Numbered from the stretch's first letter, positions 56,101 through 62,221 are shown. The stretch: DNA of 64,000 nucleotides from Alteromonadaceae bacterium 2753L.S.0a.02 (GCA_007827375.1 VISH01000002.1:3869001-3933000), one strand, 5' to 3'. Notes: generated by a model from the letters alone, not told the origin. Numbers and translations are program-made.

Positions 56101-57287
56101 ACCTTAAATGGTGTATCTTCCAGCGATATTCGATTGTTAAGCGACCGGAAATTCTGCAAAGGCGCCAAGGTTTTGTGCTTAAATGAAGCGAGTATTTTAA
56201 TTATTCCCGCAATACCGGCAGCTGCTTCGAGATGACCTATATTTGTTTTAACCGCGCCTAAATAACACTCCAAATCATTGAGACTTACCTGCTGCTCCAG
56301 CGCCAATTGTGAATAGGCTGTAAGCAAACCCTGAATTTCGATAGGATCTCCTTTAGGAGTTCCCGTACCATGGGTTTCAATATAATTGACGCTATTTAAT
56401 GGAATGTTTGCCCGTCTGTGGGCTTCACAAATAACATCAGCTTGGGCATCAGGACTGGGGTATGTTAGCGTATAGGTTTCGCCACAATGGTTAACGGCAC
56501 TGCCCTTGATAACGCCTTGAATAAGGTCGCCATCTTGAACGGCTTTTTCCAGAGGCTTTAATAAGAGGAAGGCTGCTCCTTCACCGCGTACGTAACCATT
56601 TGCAGAGTCATCAAATGTATTACAGCGACCGGTGGGGGACAGCATGCCCATTTTTGAAAATGAAATATGACGAGTTGGCGTCAAAATCAAATTAACGCCG
56701 CCAGCCAGGGCAAGATCGCAATCGCCAAATTCTATTGCCTGAATCGCGCTGTGAATGGCGTTCAGGGAGCCGGAGCAAGCTGTGTCTATGGGAAAGCTAG
56801 GGCCTTTAAAATCAAAAAAGTGTGAGATTCGGTTGGCAATAATAGTAGATGCGGTACCCGTCGAGTGATGTGCTTCTACATTTAAGTCCTGGCTTTCTTG
56901 CAGCTCTTTGTAATCGTGATTAAACACGCCACAAAATACGCCAGTTCTGGAGCCGCGTAATGATGAAGGCGCAGTTCCAGCGCTTTCAATACACTCCCAG
57001 GCAAGCTCCAAAGATATCCGTTGCTGAGGGTCCATGGTGGAAACAACTTTTGGTAGCAAACCGAAAAAGTTCGCATCAAATTTGTCTACATCGTCTACAA
57101 AACCTGCCCATTTGCTAAGGCTTTTGTTGCGTTCCTTTTTTGGATCACCCCAGTACTCTTTCCAATCCCATCGGAAAGCCGGAATCTCAGAAATACATGA
57201 GGTATTTGAGATTAAGTTATTCCAATATTGGTCAATGTTATCTGCTTGAGGAAACTTGCATGCAACACCAATAATTGCGATATCCAT
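41451..57287 (-). CDS. Trans-AT type I polyketide synthase, four KS, with terminal half C domain
   Basis: A 5278-aa modular PKS with no acyltransferase domain. Order: KS1-DH-KR-ACP, KS2-DH-ACP-ACP-ACP*, KS3-DH-KR-ACP, KS4-partial C. The KS cysteines are at about residues 171, 1747, 2994 and 4562, and each KS keeps an HGTGT and an NxGH histidine. Phosphopantetheine serines lie at about 1483, 2520, 2631 and 4289; the third carrier of module 2 has Ala at 2746. The start chosen is the ATG at 57287 because AGGGG stands 5 nt upstream and the protein then begins directly with the KS motif MDIAIIG; an upstream in-frame ATG at 57368 has no such support. No loading module exists, so KS1 must take its starter from another carrier. 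The stop overlaps the next gene by 4 bp. Extender units would come from the tandem AT downstream. Confidence 0.93.
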   Translation of the reverse strand: MDIAIIGVACKFPQADNIDQYWNNLISNTSCISEIPAFRWDWKEYWGDPKKERNKSLSKWAGFVDDVDKFDANFFGLLPKVVSTMDPQQRISLELAWECIESAGTAPSSLRGSRTGVFCGVFNHDYKELQESQDLNVEAHHSTGTASTIIANRISHFFDFKGPSFPIDTACSGSLNAIHSAIQAIEFGDCDLALAGGVNLILTPTRHISFSKMGMLSPTGRCNTFDDSANGYVRGEGAAFLLLKPLEKAVQDGDLIQGVIKGSAVNHCGETYTLTYPSPDAQADVICEAHRRANIPLNSVNYIETHGTGTPKGDPIEIQGLLTAYSQLALEQQVSLNDLECYLGAVKTNIGHLEAAAGIAGIIKILASFKHKTLAPLQNFRSLNNRISLEDTPFKVLAKKEDWPVASKNGKASPFRAGVSSFGFGGTNAHIVLEQPPEPRKIRNVNQSHYLIVLSAKSNKSLQGLKANFKQWLEQEGERHRLVDISAGLIMGRDHLSNRSAYVVHSLEDLLTQLSQDLENSETAGSKIDIDDVESIQLAQDTADKILGKLAKSAAKSLDLKTELGGLMAAYCCGAAANFNLLFAKLKIQRISLPTYVFDRQSYWLSNEASKVSRAGAMLHPLVHENTSSLKEQRYTSFFSGREFFLRDHQVQGNKVLPAAAYLEMAAQTLLRAAEKTDVSDDSLAIELRDVIFLRPFVSQGSLAELSIKVFPEIAPHLLPENTVFVNFEVASGFENSSVDTNCHGSAYITESPQTLEPLALQWQSDRVFESGDCYTFLTKKGFEYGKTHQAIERYSSDGRRAFLELQLPESAQKTLTDFRLHPSLIDGGLQGAVALLAGFGEANESDTTVLPFAIDKVYIRGQLHASCYAVIQLQDGDEKAATRKANIAFFNNNPLAEPAEPVISVEGLNCRELVLASKVDAELRKEGPHDQPTNFLQVDGESYYSPSWQPIAAEPLNSKGEATLLVVGENEVAKECVSALQNKYLATKLIRVSDGEQYSEVTSNEFVVPLHRSDELERMFKRLKELNTTPDQVLLIHENNTLEELEDASVDAVTSTAEHLFALVKGAFKPIRKLRLVSLVKGNVHQGAPLIQALSGFYKSIKLEKPTYNGRVVLLDSFDFGKQVILEQLFYELNTDDNRVDLAYSNGRRFGREFHAFNDYAKAEKLSSTTESVGFKKGGTYLITGGLGALGLLVARHLLTTYQAVVYLTGRSELAAEKLAPLEKLCEEGASVNYLRGDVADIAAVKGWVTDIVNAGRELNGIVHSAGVIEDNFLIKKEMSAFQRVLGPKVKGTLALDIATKDQPLDVFVLFSSVTGIFGNLGQCDYGYGNAFEDYFSRYRNVLHREGKRSGCSVSLNWPYWKDGGMQLGEKEEEILFKNFGITPLGNTEGLQALEFSVSHGIPQMAVLEGDQHKVCDVLGVQSADGKGSTSELTGKSLQNNNGQASKEQIFDFLCDVFAKELNIPKERFDLSSNFQAFGFDSVVMIDMVNVLEKSFEGLPRTLFFEYQNLNDLSDFIVAEYGSQFSGTGEGIVKSTSSVATTALSRSAGKTARFYSQLDSDNRFNNDDDRDIAIVGISGRFPEAESITEFWENLKVGKDCISEVPAERGWNMDSIFRDGNPEPGNSYSKWGGFLKDVDTFDPLFFSISPKEAEEMDPHERLFLETVCLAIADAGYRPDKLVKARGVYDNPVGVYAGVMWGDYHLYGIDGNAPGSMSTPHSYYWAVANRVSYQFNFSGPSITIDTACSSSITAMHLAIDALRKGEIDAGIAGGVNLSLHPAKYTLLSNRRFLSSDGRCRSFGTGGDGYVPAEAVGAVILKRKSDALRDGDHIYGIVKSTAINHGGRTSGFTVPNPNRQAALIKDAIQTADINPRDISYVEAHGTGTSLGDPIEISGLTKAFEQTETQYCALGSAKSNIGHAEAAAGVTGLIKILLQMKHQQIVPSLHSSELNPYAKIESSPFVVQQELGKWTVPDGQKRLAALSSFGAGGANGHVIVEEYIPELKEESGQASPHLIVLSARNETSLRKLAESTANYLVEETGLSLTQIAYTLQIGRVSLDVGCALVVSSVDKLISGLNAFARGEALENLWWGKRSGRQPGGLQEGERQLENYLNNRDLEALAESWLSGTEIPWEQLYTAKVQRVSLPGHVFDKGRYWVKHAPIGSSSHTVQSLAPLLDRNISTFDEQLFEKTFYPHESYLRDHRVGESLVLPGVAYLEMVLQAAQQATNNTILGVSQIQWLKPIILEGDSLTVKTGLFIDNYSVDFEIYTGDEKRDVYCTGQIIIEDFCNKSVERSFTIEVELPTKNQLESLSSVLSFSDINAAFDKLGFNFGETFKVIQDIHYSDKCAFATIAPVASITEPYTLYPALMDGAIRASIAAGGFSLDKGMPLPVAAEKIILRKPLTQASKVFSTSTSELGHRSSYDIVVIDDSGELVLAIYGFTVQRVVKLAGTKSKSDAKTAALSKSNVVKTSALSSGVSTADTQQAIVKYLKSLVANATKIPEHQISSDEVLEKYGIDSVMIMTMNEALRETFGDDIPQTLFFEYQSIDELKEYFEENYSANFSVSADNNAQSAVVERQSASESGTAAVESGDALSLVTEFLVGALSEVTKLPTHKIDTEEALENYGVNSVMIMSMNEKMEQAFGDEVPKTLFYEYQNILEIAGFFADNYFQDIITNFSNKSSVVNTPESVAQTSDSGPVADSVPEEAQSDSDGLAILRIFTNELELPESEQVLNLPLREMGIDAVSAMHIDANLDARFPSFRVHKFFEFVTINECITAITGQPLTLAKTNSKAPESLAKGVEPPRRITPRRQRRHRFAQQYQDEPIAVIGLAGRYPQAESLDEFWQNLSKGKDCIVEVPQDRWNYKTNFTGDRTEKGKVYSKWGGFLDSVDQFDPDFFRITMREAEKMDPQERLFLETAAECFEDAGLPRKVLQETSVGVFVGVMWGLYQFTQVSDQQLQFGKPSSSFSSIANRVSYSFDLNGPSMALDTMCSSSISAIQVACQSIQNGDCEIAIAGGVNLATHPIKYELLSQEQFLSSDGRCRAFGEGGTGYVPGEGSGAVLLKPLNKALEDDDQIYGVIQATALNHGGKTNGYTVPNQKAQTAVITKALKRANWPVETVSYIEAHGTGTSLGDPIEVAGLTRAMKLHAENELSEDFKCDIGSIKTNIGHLESAAGIAALTKVLLQLKNKQIVPSLHSDILNKNINFNSTPLRVPQALKEWPENSVSPRRAGISSFGAGGSNAHILVEEFEGNPVVVQEPNQKVLFILSADSDDRLKSYAKRISDWLAISNDRSALFLQRLAYSAQVGRDQLAMRLAVYTNTVEELMQGLQAYVMGDDHSALILNRQGPGNDLNKIIDDDEKQELLDSIIAKSQWERLAMVWTSSLDIDWTRIKGKMFPQYLQQGNEYLRKISFPAKPFMHQRVWVDVAPAGARNPVSLHPLVDKNQSTLFEQIFHKSFTGEEFYLADHIVNTGEPRIILPGVAYLEIARACAEQSIGGEYTAAYIQNLVWAAPIEIKDKAENVHVRISQSHNEYELTFEIVSAEEGVVFCQGSVAFKTHGETNDEWLDIAALKRDAYLVEQHEQIYSEFNDMGFLYGSSYRVTQQRFRLGHKYALSEVILPDQFHSTLNDFVLHPALMDAAVRTGLAADFEPGQLPNHPIVPFGVEHVEILHPLEKHCYSLAYLDETESSDGQLKKYQIVITNAEGKVLVKLHNFTARSFVKNIAKTNEVNIFEYFWKPEQVETTLPSVNTCVLTCGFKHETVEALQQFIGCLVVDIQFSDTTQIGDVLQEGCTFWQVSRNDSDVLSNAVNHLKEINMLPELVFYHADSEVQQDRDTVNPIRELGTLLQVLEQAEPLRDYKLVASYPNANSLESAQGIALSGFAKSLVAVNHRFKMVSVGLEVSETQEPIVKYLIQEAGFAKNSADEVRYLNDEREIRRLRFADAERNSIPVLRTGGTYVITGGLGKLGLIFAKYLAREYAANLVLTGRSPINDTKQEDLDEIQQLGGSVLYVAADISIANDVTNLISVCEKTYGLPNGIIHSAGVADAKSLLEQSMDEFSAIMEPKIAGTLALDEATANIELDIFIVFSSISALVGDLGSGSYACANRFLDAFAQHRQAEVEAGNRYGKTLSINWPLWQEGGMEIPEDQKAFFDFSGIQPLSESEGLDAFESLLNMDNNNLLVAAGETAKLKNYLRVSDEFIPEQNTQVPEQKPIGTLPPANSVKTAAPLLKDSAVSSVKTETPSNNDNSALFEYLRDEVVSVTKLAPEKIDRNTRFEGFGMDSVMLMELQSKLQKSFEKLSKTALFEYDTLAKLCDFIAAQYTETVSGLFGSQALPSNIGTAAQTSGKQNQTAAKESSLRLPSKPQALGGISKAAKPQQINTQNNDIAIIGIGARFPNADTLDDFWQILSNGTSTIQEIPENRWRANDFYAPQVDRIFNKAVSKWGSFIDNIDGFDTDIFGVTFNEACKLDPQVKLMLEATWNALEDAAYTPERINNDRVGVFIGSMSDDFSRVVADGWNEKQQYFGPGAVGSELSNRLSYFFNLNGPSMSIQTACSSSATAIHLARNAILNGECRYALAGGVNVSLHPSKYLMLQDMKVLSPDGKEATFDENANGLVPSEGAGVILMKRYEDALADGDNIYGVIKASCLSHAGVGAGQFLPNLTDMANTAADAIVASGVDPNSISYIECHGTGTELGDPIELKALEKAIAKFTDKKNYCVLGTKANLGHMEAASGVCSVIKVLLSMKHQRLSPCANLINENSVYEAENSPFVLPREARSWTGSEIQLTAGINSFGMGGANAFMVLSSVSPNKNSVGPKQDYPVLLSAKTPEQLKAYAQNLSNFLNSNSQLNLESIAYTTQVGRISMTYRLAVIGNTVKAIAEKLSQWLQDADRDYAGIVAGDPKNKKVSAFTALLGDETGDAYIDSLLKSRKLLPLASLWSMGAEIKWENLYPLKPIKISIPGYPWNRVDTHIRHVMGTPQPEESASKSVLDKVEQDLVVGSWYIIDKSKLDIASLVVDKDGGLGGKIFSTNDWKKQYWDEYFSKFKSKSEIGGVYEFEASGEHLYTSSLSVEQIELIQGFCHQHTLELETLFVAAWSLLLSRISGQKYSQFAHSLSANCVNQFIPFRVPCVVRQSGLEWLQSIQTERLIKHVASDRFSECFAQRKHHELYNSLLVFNKNEIILAVLQELKLSAAVDISYTDDAVAINIHSSEQGFSDKSPEELAFALLGFVIAIVKNPGRNPAAFALQLPSDKKSKNIMRVLDSEGEREL
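44200..48815 (-). other. PKS module 3: KS-DH-KR-ACP
   Basis: KS3 has DTMCSSS at 2994, EAHGTGT and NIGHLESA. DH3 reads DHIVNTGEPRIILPG, a form with extra residues between His and Pro, and LMDAAVR, again with Arg at the DxxxQ/H position. KR3 has GGLGKLG near 3964, FSSISAL and YACANRF; the residues after HSAGV are ADA, so the B-type Asp is absent. ACP3 has GMDS at 4289. Whether the DH dehydrates or only binds substrate is uncertain. Confidence 0.86.
48840..52600 (-). other. PKS module 2: KS-DH-ACP-ACP-inactive ACP, no KR
   Basis: KS2 has DTACSSS at 1747, EAHGTGT and NIGHAEAA. DH2 near 2201 reads HRVGESLVLPG, and its second catalytic region is LMDGAIR, with Arg where an active DH usually has Gln or His. 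There is no ketoreductase in the module. Two ACPs follow (GIDS at 2520, GVNS at 2631) and then a third carrier-like domain with GIDA at 2746 that cannot carry phosphopantetheine. The reductive state of this unit therefore depends on a neighbouring or trans KR. Confidence 0.85.
52620..57287 (-). other. PKS module 1: KS-DH-KR-ACP
   Basis: KS1 has DTACSGS, ETHGTGT and NIGHLEAA. DH1 near residue 647 has the complete HxxxGxxxxP motif as HQVQGNKVLP and a DxxxQ pair in LIDGGLQ, so it looks active. KR1 has GGLGALG at about 1184 and the Ser-Tyr-Asn set in FSSVTGIFG and YGYGNAF. The residues after HSAGV are IED, retaining the final Asp of the B-type LDD signature. ACP1 has GFDS at 1483. Predicted outcome is an alpha,beta double bond. 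A KS at the N-terminus without its own loading carrier means the starter is delivered in trans. Confidence 0.88.
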
Positions 57288-58821
57288 TATATCCCCTGAT
57301 GAGTAATCCAAATTTAACTTGCAACTTCTAAACTTATCGATATTTGAGCCAATGATCCCTACGAACACCCAATAGAAAGCCTTGCCGCAAAACGAGTTGG
57401 CGGCATGTATCGGTAACGTCGGTTAATTTACAGATAGCAAACTGTCTGTGTCGGCTTATGTCATATCATGTGGGCTCACGCGTAGTAGCAATATGCACCT
57501 ATTCCCTATAGCTACCACTAGCGAACAGATGGAAACAATTAACCTTTTATCGATTTCAGGTATCAGCGTTACCCAGAAAAGGCTATACGCTTTAGACCCA
57601 TTAATTTCCAACAATGACAACTATTTTGGGGTAAGTGCCTTAAACCGATTAAGATTTCACGAACATTATTTTTTTAATAAACGCAAGTTATTTATTTGCT
57701 CAAACCAATGTTTAATGCACTCATCCCAACGCGAGGCGCATGCTACAGCGATGTTATTACGGTTAAATGAATGCCATCCATTAATTAATTTAATTTTTAT
57801 TCTATTAACATGTGCATATAAATGAACGATTGAATCTAAGCGCGCCAAAGGTGACGATGCATGCGACAAAGCTGTTAGATTCTGATCTTTTTTTAATCGT
57901 TTGTGATTTAAGGCGAGAGAATAATTAACTGAAAAATTAGAAATAATTTTTAATAAAAAAATTCATAATAATAACAAGATCCATTAGCTGTCGCTTTTCC
58001 CATCTGAGAGATATCAACGCCATATTCGTTATTATCTGCGCTTCACCCTTTCCGACTTATATTTATTCCACATCTGTATAATATTAAAAACAAAGCGTTC
58101 AAACTATGTCGACGCCGTCTCAATTTAGAAATATTTTAACGAACCTGAAACATAATGACATCAAATTTAAATAAATATATAAGTCAAAATTTAATTTCTT
58201 GACCATTTTAAAAATTAGAATAATTTATTTTCTATCCATTCACATATTTAGATTGACTTTATTTTAAATTTGACCTCCAAACTTTTCTCAATGTCCTACC
58301 TTCCAATACAGTGTCACTGATCACTCAATATACCGGCGTAGCAATTACTAGGAATTCGAACGTGCCAAACGAATACCTTTTTTATTTTTAGTTGCATTAA
58401 ATGGAAGATAAGATAGAAGGTGGACTTGTTTGAGAAAGAGCAAGATTTGCACTTATGAAAAAAGGTCCGTCGTAACCTATTGCCCAAATATCACAGTCTT
58501 GGAAGTCTGAATATAATTAAGAAGCTTGTTTCAAAAAGAGGACAGTTTAAAAAAGGAGCAGATAAACAATGTGAGTGCGGGATGTTGACGAAAGGGTATT
58601 AGCCTACACTGGATGGTTATAGCGATATCTATACAATCACCTTCATACCTCGCCTACGCCGGAGGGCGGTCGGGTTTTAATTTCTTACAAGCTTATATGA
58701 ATACTGAACTCTATCCATTCATTTCTGATTGCTCAAAAAATGCTCGAGCTCAGCTTCAAACGAAAATCGTTCGGTGAAGGTAAAACGAACAGGATACAAT
58801 TCGCAAAGCCATGAGCAAGCA
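57288..58821. other. Long AT-rich intergenic region upstream of the PKS gene
   Basis: About 1.5 kb without a convincing gene, dense in stop codons in all frames. It separates the tailoring operon from the biosynthetic operon and should contain the main promoter of the latter. Seen in it are a 20-bp imperfect dyad at 57430-57449, a minus-strand promoter-like pair near 58060-58100, a plus-strand pair TTGACC/TAATTT near 58200-58226 with no gene behind it, and a short GC-rich island at 58647-58675 inside otherwise AT-rich DNA. No regulator gene or recognisable RNA gene was found. Confidence 0.6.
57430..57449. promoter_or_regulatory. Imperfect inverted repeat, possible operator
   Basis: ACAGATAG and CTGTCTGT form arms separated by CAAA, with 7 of 8 positions complementary. 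The dyad lies about 145 bp upstream of the PKS start codon, a reasonable place for an operator of the megasynthase operon. The arm order is opposite to a LuxR-type box, so no regulator family is assigned. Chance occurrence is possible. Confidence 0.3.
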
Positions 58822-59664
58822 CTAGCGAGGCAATTCCCTTAAGTTACCCTCTAATAATAGTTTTTCTGCACTCAGAAAGTGTTTTACCCTAAGCAGAAAA
58901 TTCTCTGCTTCACAAGCATTGACAAAAAAGAAATTATTCAGATATTTAGAGAATTGTCGGGATATGAGGTTTGTTTCGTTTTGATCCCTCGCGTCGTCAA
59001 AATTTACAATTGGATTAAAGTGAAAATCTTGGGGATTAAAATAGAACCCTTCGTATTCCAGGGATTGGAGCTTTTCAAAGATAACGCTTATCGGGAAGCT
59101 GTGATGCCTGGCTTCTATCTCAACCAGTAATAGAGGTTTGAAACGTTGCAGAGTTTCCAAGCCGCCGTTGATTACCTCAAGTTCATGCCCCTCGACATCC
59201 ATTTTTATAAAGCCTAGAGTTTGTAACTGCAGGTAATTAACAACACTATCCAATCGTGCAAGCTCAACACTAACTTCGTCAAAGCCAGACTCTCCCGGTT
59301 CCCTGTGCGTATTAAGTGTTGCCCGTGTTTCATAACGATACCCATCTATAATAGGTACGCGTATGCTGGCCCGCCCACCACAATCAGATAAGGCAAGATT
59401 AAAAACATGATCTGGACTAAAATTTTTCCTCAGTGTGTCATATAGATTTGGTAGGGGTTCAAACAAGTAAAGCTTTTCCCCTGCCACGTCTTCCAGTACC
59501 GCGCTGTATATACCGGCGTTAGCGCCTATATCCAACATACCGGGAGATCGCAGACCAAGCGCTCTAATAATTTTTAGTTCGGGATCATATGGGTAGACGG
59601 CATTAATCGGCAAGGTCATGACTTGTTCGCGAAGCAGTGCTTTGTCAAGGAGACTATCAGTCAA
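58822..59664 (-). CDS. FkbM family methyltransferase
   Basis: A 280-aa SAM-dependent O-methyltransferase of the FkbM family. Visible are motif I as LDIGANAGIYSAVLEDV, the acidic KLYLFEPLPNLYDTLRKNF, and the family hallmark FIKMDVEGHELEVINGG near the middle of the protein. The start is a TTG at 59664, 18 bp after the carbamoyltransferase stop; an internal ATG 15 codons later lacks a clear ribosome binding site, so the TTG is preferred with moderate certainty. It is the last gene of the tailoring operon. FkbM enzymes methylate hydroxyls of sugars or polyketides; here it would cap a hydroxyl of the cluster product (inference). Confidence 0.9.
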   Translation of the reverse strand: MTDSLLDKALLREQVMTLPINAVYPYDPELKIIRALGLRSPGMLDIGANAGIYSAVLEDVAGEKLYLFEPLPNLYDTLRKNFSPDHVFNLALSDCGGRASIRVPIIDGYRYETRATLNTHREPGESGFDEVSVELARLDSVVNYLQLQTLGFIKMDVEGHELEVINGGLETLQRFKPLLLVEIEARHHSFPISVIFEKLQSLEYEGFYFNPQDFHFNPIVNFDDARDQNETNLISRQFSKYLNNFFFVNACEAENFLLRVKHFLSAEKLLLEGNLRELPR

Positions 59665-59682
59665 ATCGTTAACTCAGTTTTT

Positions 59683-61464
59683 TCACGCGGAATATTTTTC
59701 TATAACAATATCGTCAATCACCAACGCATCCAGCCCCGTGGTGTAAAAGAGCCCAAGGGCATCTTCGACCGAGTGGATAATAGGCTTGTGCATGATATTG
59801 AAGCTGGTATTAAGAAGAATGGGGATATCAGTAAGCGCGTAAAATGCCTTAAGTAAATCATAATATTTTTGATTCCACTCGCGCTTAACCGATTGTAGCC
59901 GGCCAGAGTTGTTAGTATGAACCACGCCCGGGATTCGCTCGCGTACATGGTCGTGAAATTCCAGGGTTCTCTCCATATAAGGCGATTCCTGGTAGTTCTT
60001 GAAAAACTCCGGGCCCGCCTCATGTAATATTGAAGGTGCAAAGGGGCGAAATTCTTCGCGGAATTTCACACGTCGATTAATCTCAGTTTTTATATCAGGA
60101 TAGGCAGGGCTCGCCAGTATAGAGCGATTCCCCAGAGCACGTGGGCCAAACTCCGCGCGCCCTTGAAGCCACCCGATAATTTTATTGTCTGCCAACAATT
60201 GTGCAGCTTTCTCGTGTACCCTCCCCGGGTATTCTTTCATTTGGGGGATACCTGCAAATCGCTTTAAATTCGCGAAAGACTCCGTGCGTATATCACTTCC
60301 CAAGTAGGGACTCAAAATGCTATTTGCCCTTTGTGACGGGAAGTTTTCGTACCGCGTAGCATTATCTTCGAGCCAGGCAAGCCAGGCAGCACCGATAGCA
60401 TTGCCATCATCCGCCGGAGCGCTGTATATATGTATATTCTTAAAGGGCGTTTGCGATGAAATTTTCCCATTTGCGGTTGAGTTCAGGCTACAACCACCCC
60501 CAAGAATTAAATTTTTGGAATAGCCAAGGGCAAAGACTGCGTTAATAAGGGCGAAGTAAATTTCTTCGAATACTGTTTGCCCCGTGTAAGCACGGTTCGC
60601 CGCATTGAGAGGGTTTGCTTGAGTGTCGGGTTCCTGTCGGCTACAAAACTCGAGAAACTTAAAGGCCCGCTCATTCGACCAGGGCAATACCCGAATACCC
60701 TCGAAATTTATCAGGTTTTTACATTCACGATAAAAATCAGCATCCAGCTCCCCATAGGGTGCCAAACCCATCACTTTCCACTCTTCATTTCCCATTAAGT
60801 CAAAGCCACAGGCCTGGCACACCCACGAAAAGAAAATTCCCAAACTGCCTGTTGGCTCACGAGGAGACTCGTCAACCCGCTTAACCATGCCGTTGCGGTA
60901 TTGATACACTGAATAACTGCTGTGCGCTTCACCACCAGCATCTACTATAAGACAAATACCTTCTTCGAACGGGCTCGAGTAGCAGGCCGTTGCTGCGTGA
61001 GTCAAGTGGTGATCGAAGTACCTTTCGGTAAGCGATACCTCACTGAACTCCGGCACTAAACCCAATTGTCGTTTTATGCCTTTCCCAGCATTGCGTCGAT
61101 TCGATTTCATAAAGTGGGAAAGGTACAAATAGTTGGCAAATTCGCGCTTCAAAAATTCGGGATGCTCAAACTGAGCCTCCATTTGCTTGCGAAATTGCTG
61201 AATATCTAACAAGCTTTCGTCTTCATCGCTATCGCTTTCCTGAAGCCAGCTGTGTGCTAACACAATATCTGATGCCGGATCGCAGTATTGCTTTAAAATC
61301 TGCTTGCTGCGGAAAATGTGATCAGGTGGGATATTATAAGCTCGCTTATCTTGCATGTAGCGCTCAGTGGCTTCCGCAAATACAAGCTCACCGTCACTGT
61401 TAACTATCGCCAAAGCGCTGTCGTGAAAGGTGGTTGCCAAACCGACGTAGGTGCGTTTTTTCAT
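59683..61464 (-). CDS. O-carbamoyltransferase, NodU/CmcH family
   Basis: A 593-aa enzyme of the NodU/CmcH/TobZ family, which uses carbamoyl phosphate and ATP to place a carbamoyl group on a hydroxyl via carbamoyl-adenylate. The N-terminal ASKHA-like fold shows GLATTFHDSALAIV, the metal/phosphate region HHLTHAATACYSSPF and a second glycine-rich turn LIVDAGGEAHSS. The C-terminal domain has GWLQGRAEFGPRALGNRSI, RVKFREEFRPFAPSIL and LNTSFNIMHKPI, which match the family closely. Length is normal. It lies 22 bp after the methyltransferase gene and 18 bp before the FkbM methyltransferase. Inferred role: carbamoylation of a sugar or polyketide hydroxyl in the cluster product. Confidence 0.93.
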   Translation of the reverse strand: MKKRTYVGLATTFHDSALAIVNSDGELVFAEATERYMQDKRAYNIPPDHIFRSKQILKQYCDPASDIVLAHSWLQESDSDEDESLLDIQQFRKQMEAQFEHPEFLKREFANYLYLSHFMKSNRRNAGKGIKRQLGLVPEFSEVSLTERYFDHHLTHAATACYSSPFEEGICLIVDAGGEAHSSYSVYQYRNGMVKRVDESPREPTGSLGIFFSWVCQACGFDLMGNEEWKVMGLAPYGELDADFYRECKNLINFEGIRVLPWSNERAFKFLEFCSRQEPDTQANPLNAANRAYTGQTVFEEIYFALINAVFALGYSKNLILGGGCSLNSTANGKISSQTPFKNIHIYSAPADDGNAIGAAWLAWLEDNATRYENFPSQRANSILSPYLGSDIRTESFANLKRFAGIPQMKEYPGRVHEKAAQLLADNKIIGWLQGRAEFGPRALGNRSILASPAYPDIKTEINRRVKFREEFRPFAPSILHEAGPEFFKNYQESPYMERTLEFHDHVRERIPGVVHTNNSGRLQSVKREWNQKYYDLLKAFYALTDIPILLNTSFNIMHKPIIHSVEDALGLFYTTGLDALVIDDIVIEKYSA

Positions 61465-61486
61465 TGTTATTGCGCCTTGTAAGGGG

Positions 61487-62221
61487 TCAATCGTTCGGTT
61501 TACTGGCCATATACATCACAATATGATTGGGGCTGGGTTTGAAACGAATATCGCAAAACCCGAGTTGCTCCAGTAAACCTTTTAAGGCGGACGGGCTTAT
61601 ATGGAACTCTTCTGGATGGTCTGCAAAATCTTCTGGAATCTCCTCACGCATAAAAGCCATACAGCGCTGGTGATCCGCCAAAAAACCATTCCAAAATTCC
61701 GGTTCCCGTTCCTTGAGTTGTTCCTGCTCTTGCTTAAACACATCATCCATAATATCGAAACCATCAGTGACAAACAGTTTACCACCGGGTTTAAGCACCC
61801 TAAAAATTTCTGTGTACAGAGCATTCTTATCTTTCACATGATGCAAAGCACCGTTACTAACAACATAGTGTACGCGCGCATCGGGGAGAGTAATTTGTTC
61901 GACGTTGCCTTGTATGAAGGTAGCTTGTAAGGATTCCTTTTCAAGGTTCTTCCTGGCGACCTCAATCATTTTTGGCGACAAGTCCATACCAATAAGTTCA
62001 CACGCGGAATTTGCCAGGCCAATTTGCCTCAGGAAATTTCCATCCCCTGTTCCCAAATCCAATACGCTGGGTGCTACAGAGGTGTCAACCTCTTTAAGCA
62101 AACCGCCAAACTGCCATTTGTCCAAAAACGGCATGTAGATGTGAATTTGGCTGTAATAAGGTGCGCATCGATCAAAATAATTTTTAACCTCGCTATACAC
62201 AGCATCTAAATCAGCAGGCAT
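61487..62221 (-). CDS. Class I SAM-dependent methyltransferase
   Basis: A 244-aa single-domain Rossmann methyltransferase of the Methyltransf_11/25 type. Motif I is VLDLGTGDGNFLRQIG, followed by an acidic SAM-ribose loop ELIGMDLSPKMIEVARKNL, and post-I GNVEQITLPDARVHYVVSNGALHHV. The start ATG at 62221 has a GGGAG Shine-Dalgarno upstream and overlaps the preceding glycosyltransferase by 11 bp. This points to translational coupling. It probably methylates O, N or C on the sugar or polyketide; the acceptor cannot be deduced. It is the second methyltransferase of the tailoring operon besides the FkbM-type enzyme, so at least two methyl marks are possible. Confidence 0.87.
   Translation of the reverse strand: MPADLDAVYSEVKNYFDRCAPYYSQIHIYMPFLDKWQFGGLLKEVDTSVAPSVLDLGTGDGNFLRQIGLANSACELIGMDLSPKMIEVARKNLEKESLQATFIQGNVEQITLPDARVHYVVSNGALHHVKDKNALYTEIFRVLKPGGKLFVTDGFDIMDDVFKQEQEQLKEREPEFWNGFLADHQRCMAFMREEIPEDFADHPEEFHISPSALKGLLEQLGFCDIRFKPSPNHIVMYMASKPND

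Noticed and set aside
12922..57287. Many plus-strand frames of 60-160 codons opposite the megasynthases
   Set aside because: They follow the codon pattern of the large genes on the other strand and show no motifs or ribosome binding sites.
41451..57287. Cis-AT PKS or PUFA synthase
   Set aside because: No GHSxG acyltransferase motif occurs anywhere in the protein, ACPs are not in long PUFA-type arrays, and a separate tandem AT gene is present.
57430..57449. Dyad read as a LuxR-type (lux) box
   Set aside because: The arms are ACAG...CTGT, the reverse of the CTG...CAG order expected, and no luxR/luxI gene is present.
57448..57825. A 125-aa plus-strand frame upstream of the PKS
   Set aside because: Starts with GTG without a ribosome binding site, composition is not typical of a protein, and it lies over the likely control region.
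58647..58675. GC-rich spot as a terminator or REP element
   Set aside because: Only a 4-bp stem can be drawn with certainty, and no second copy was noticed in the window.
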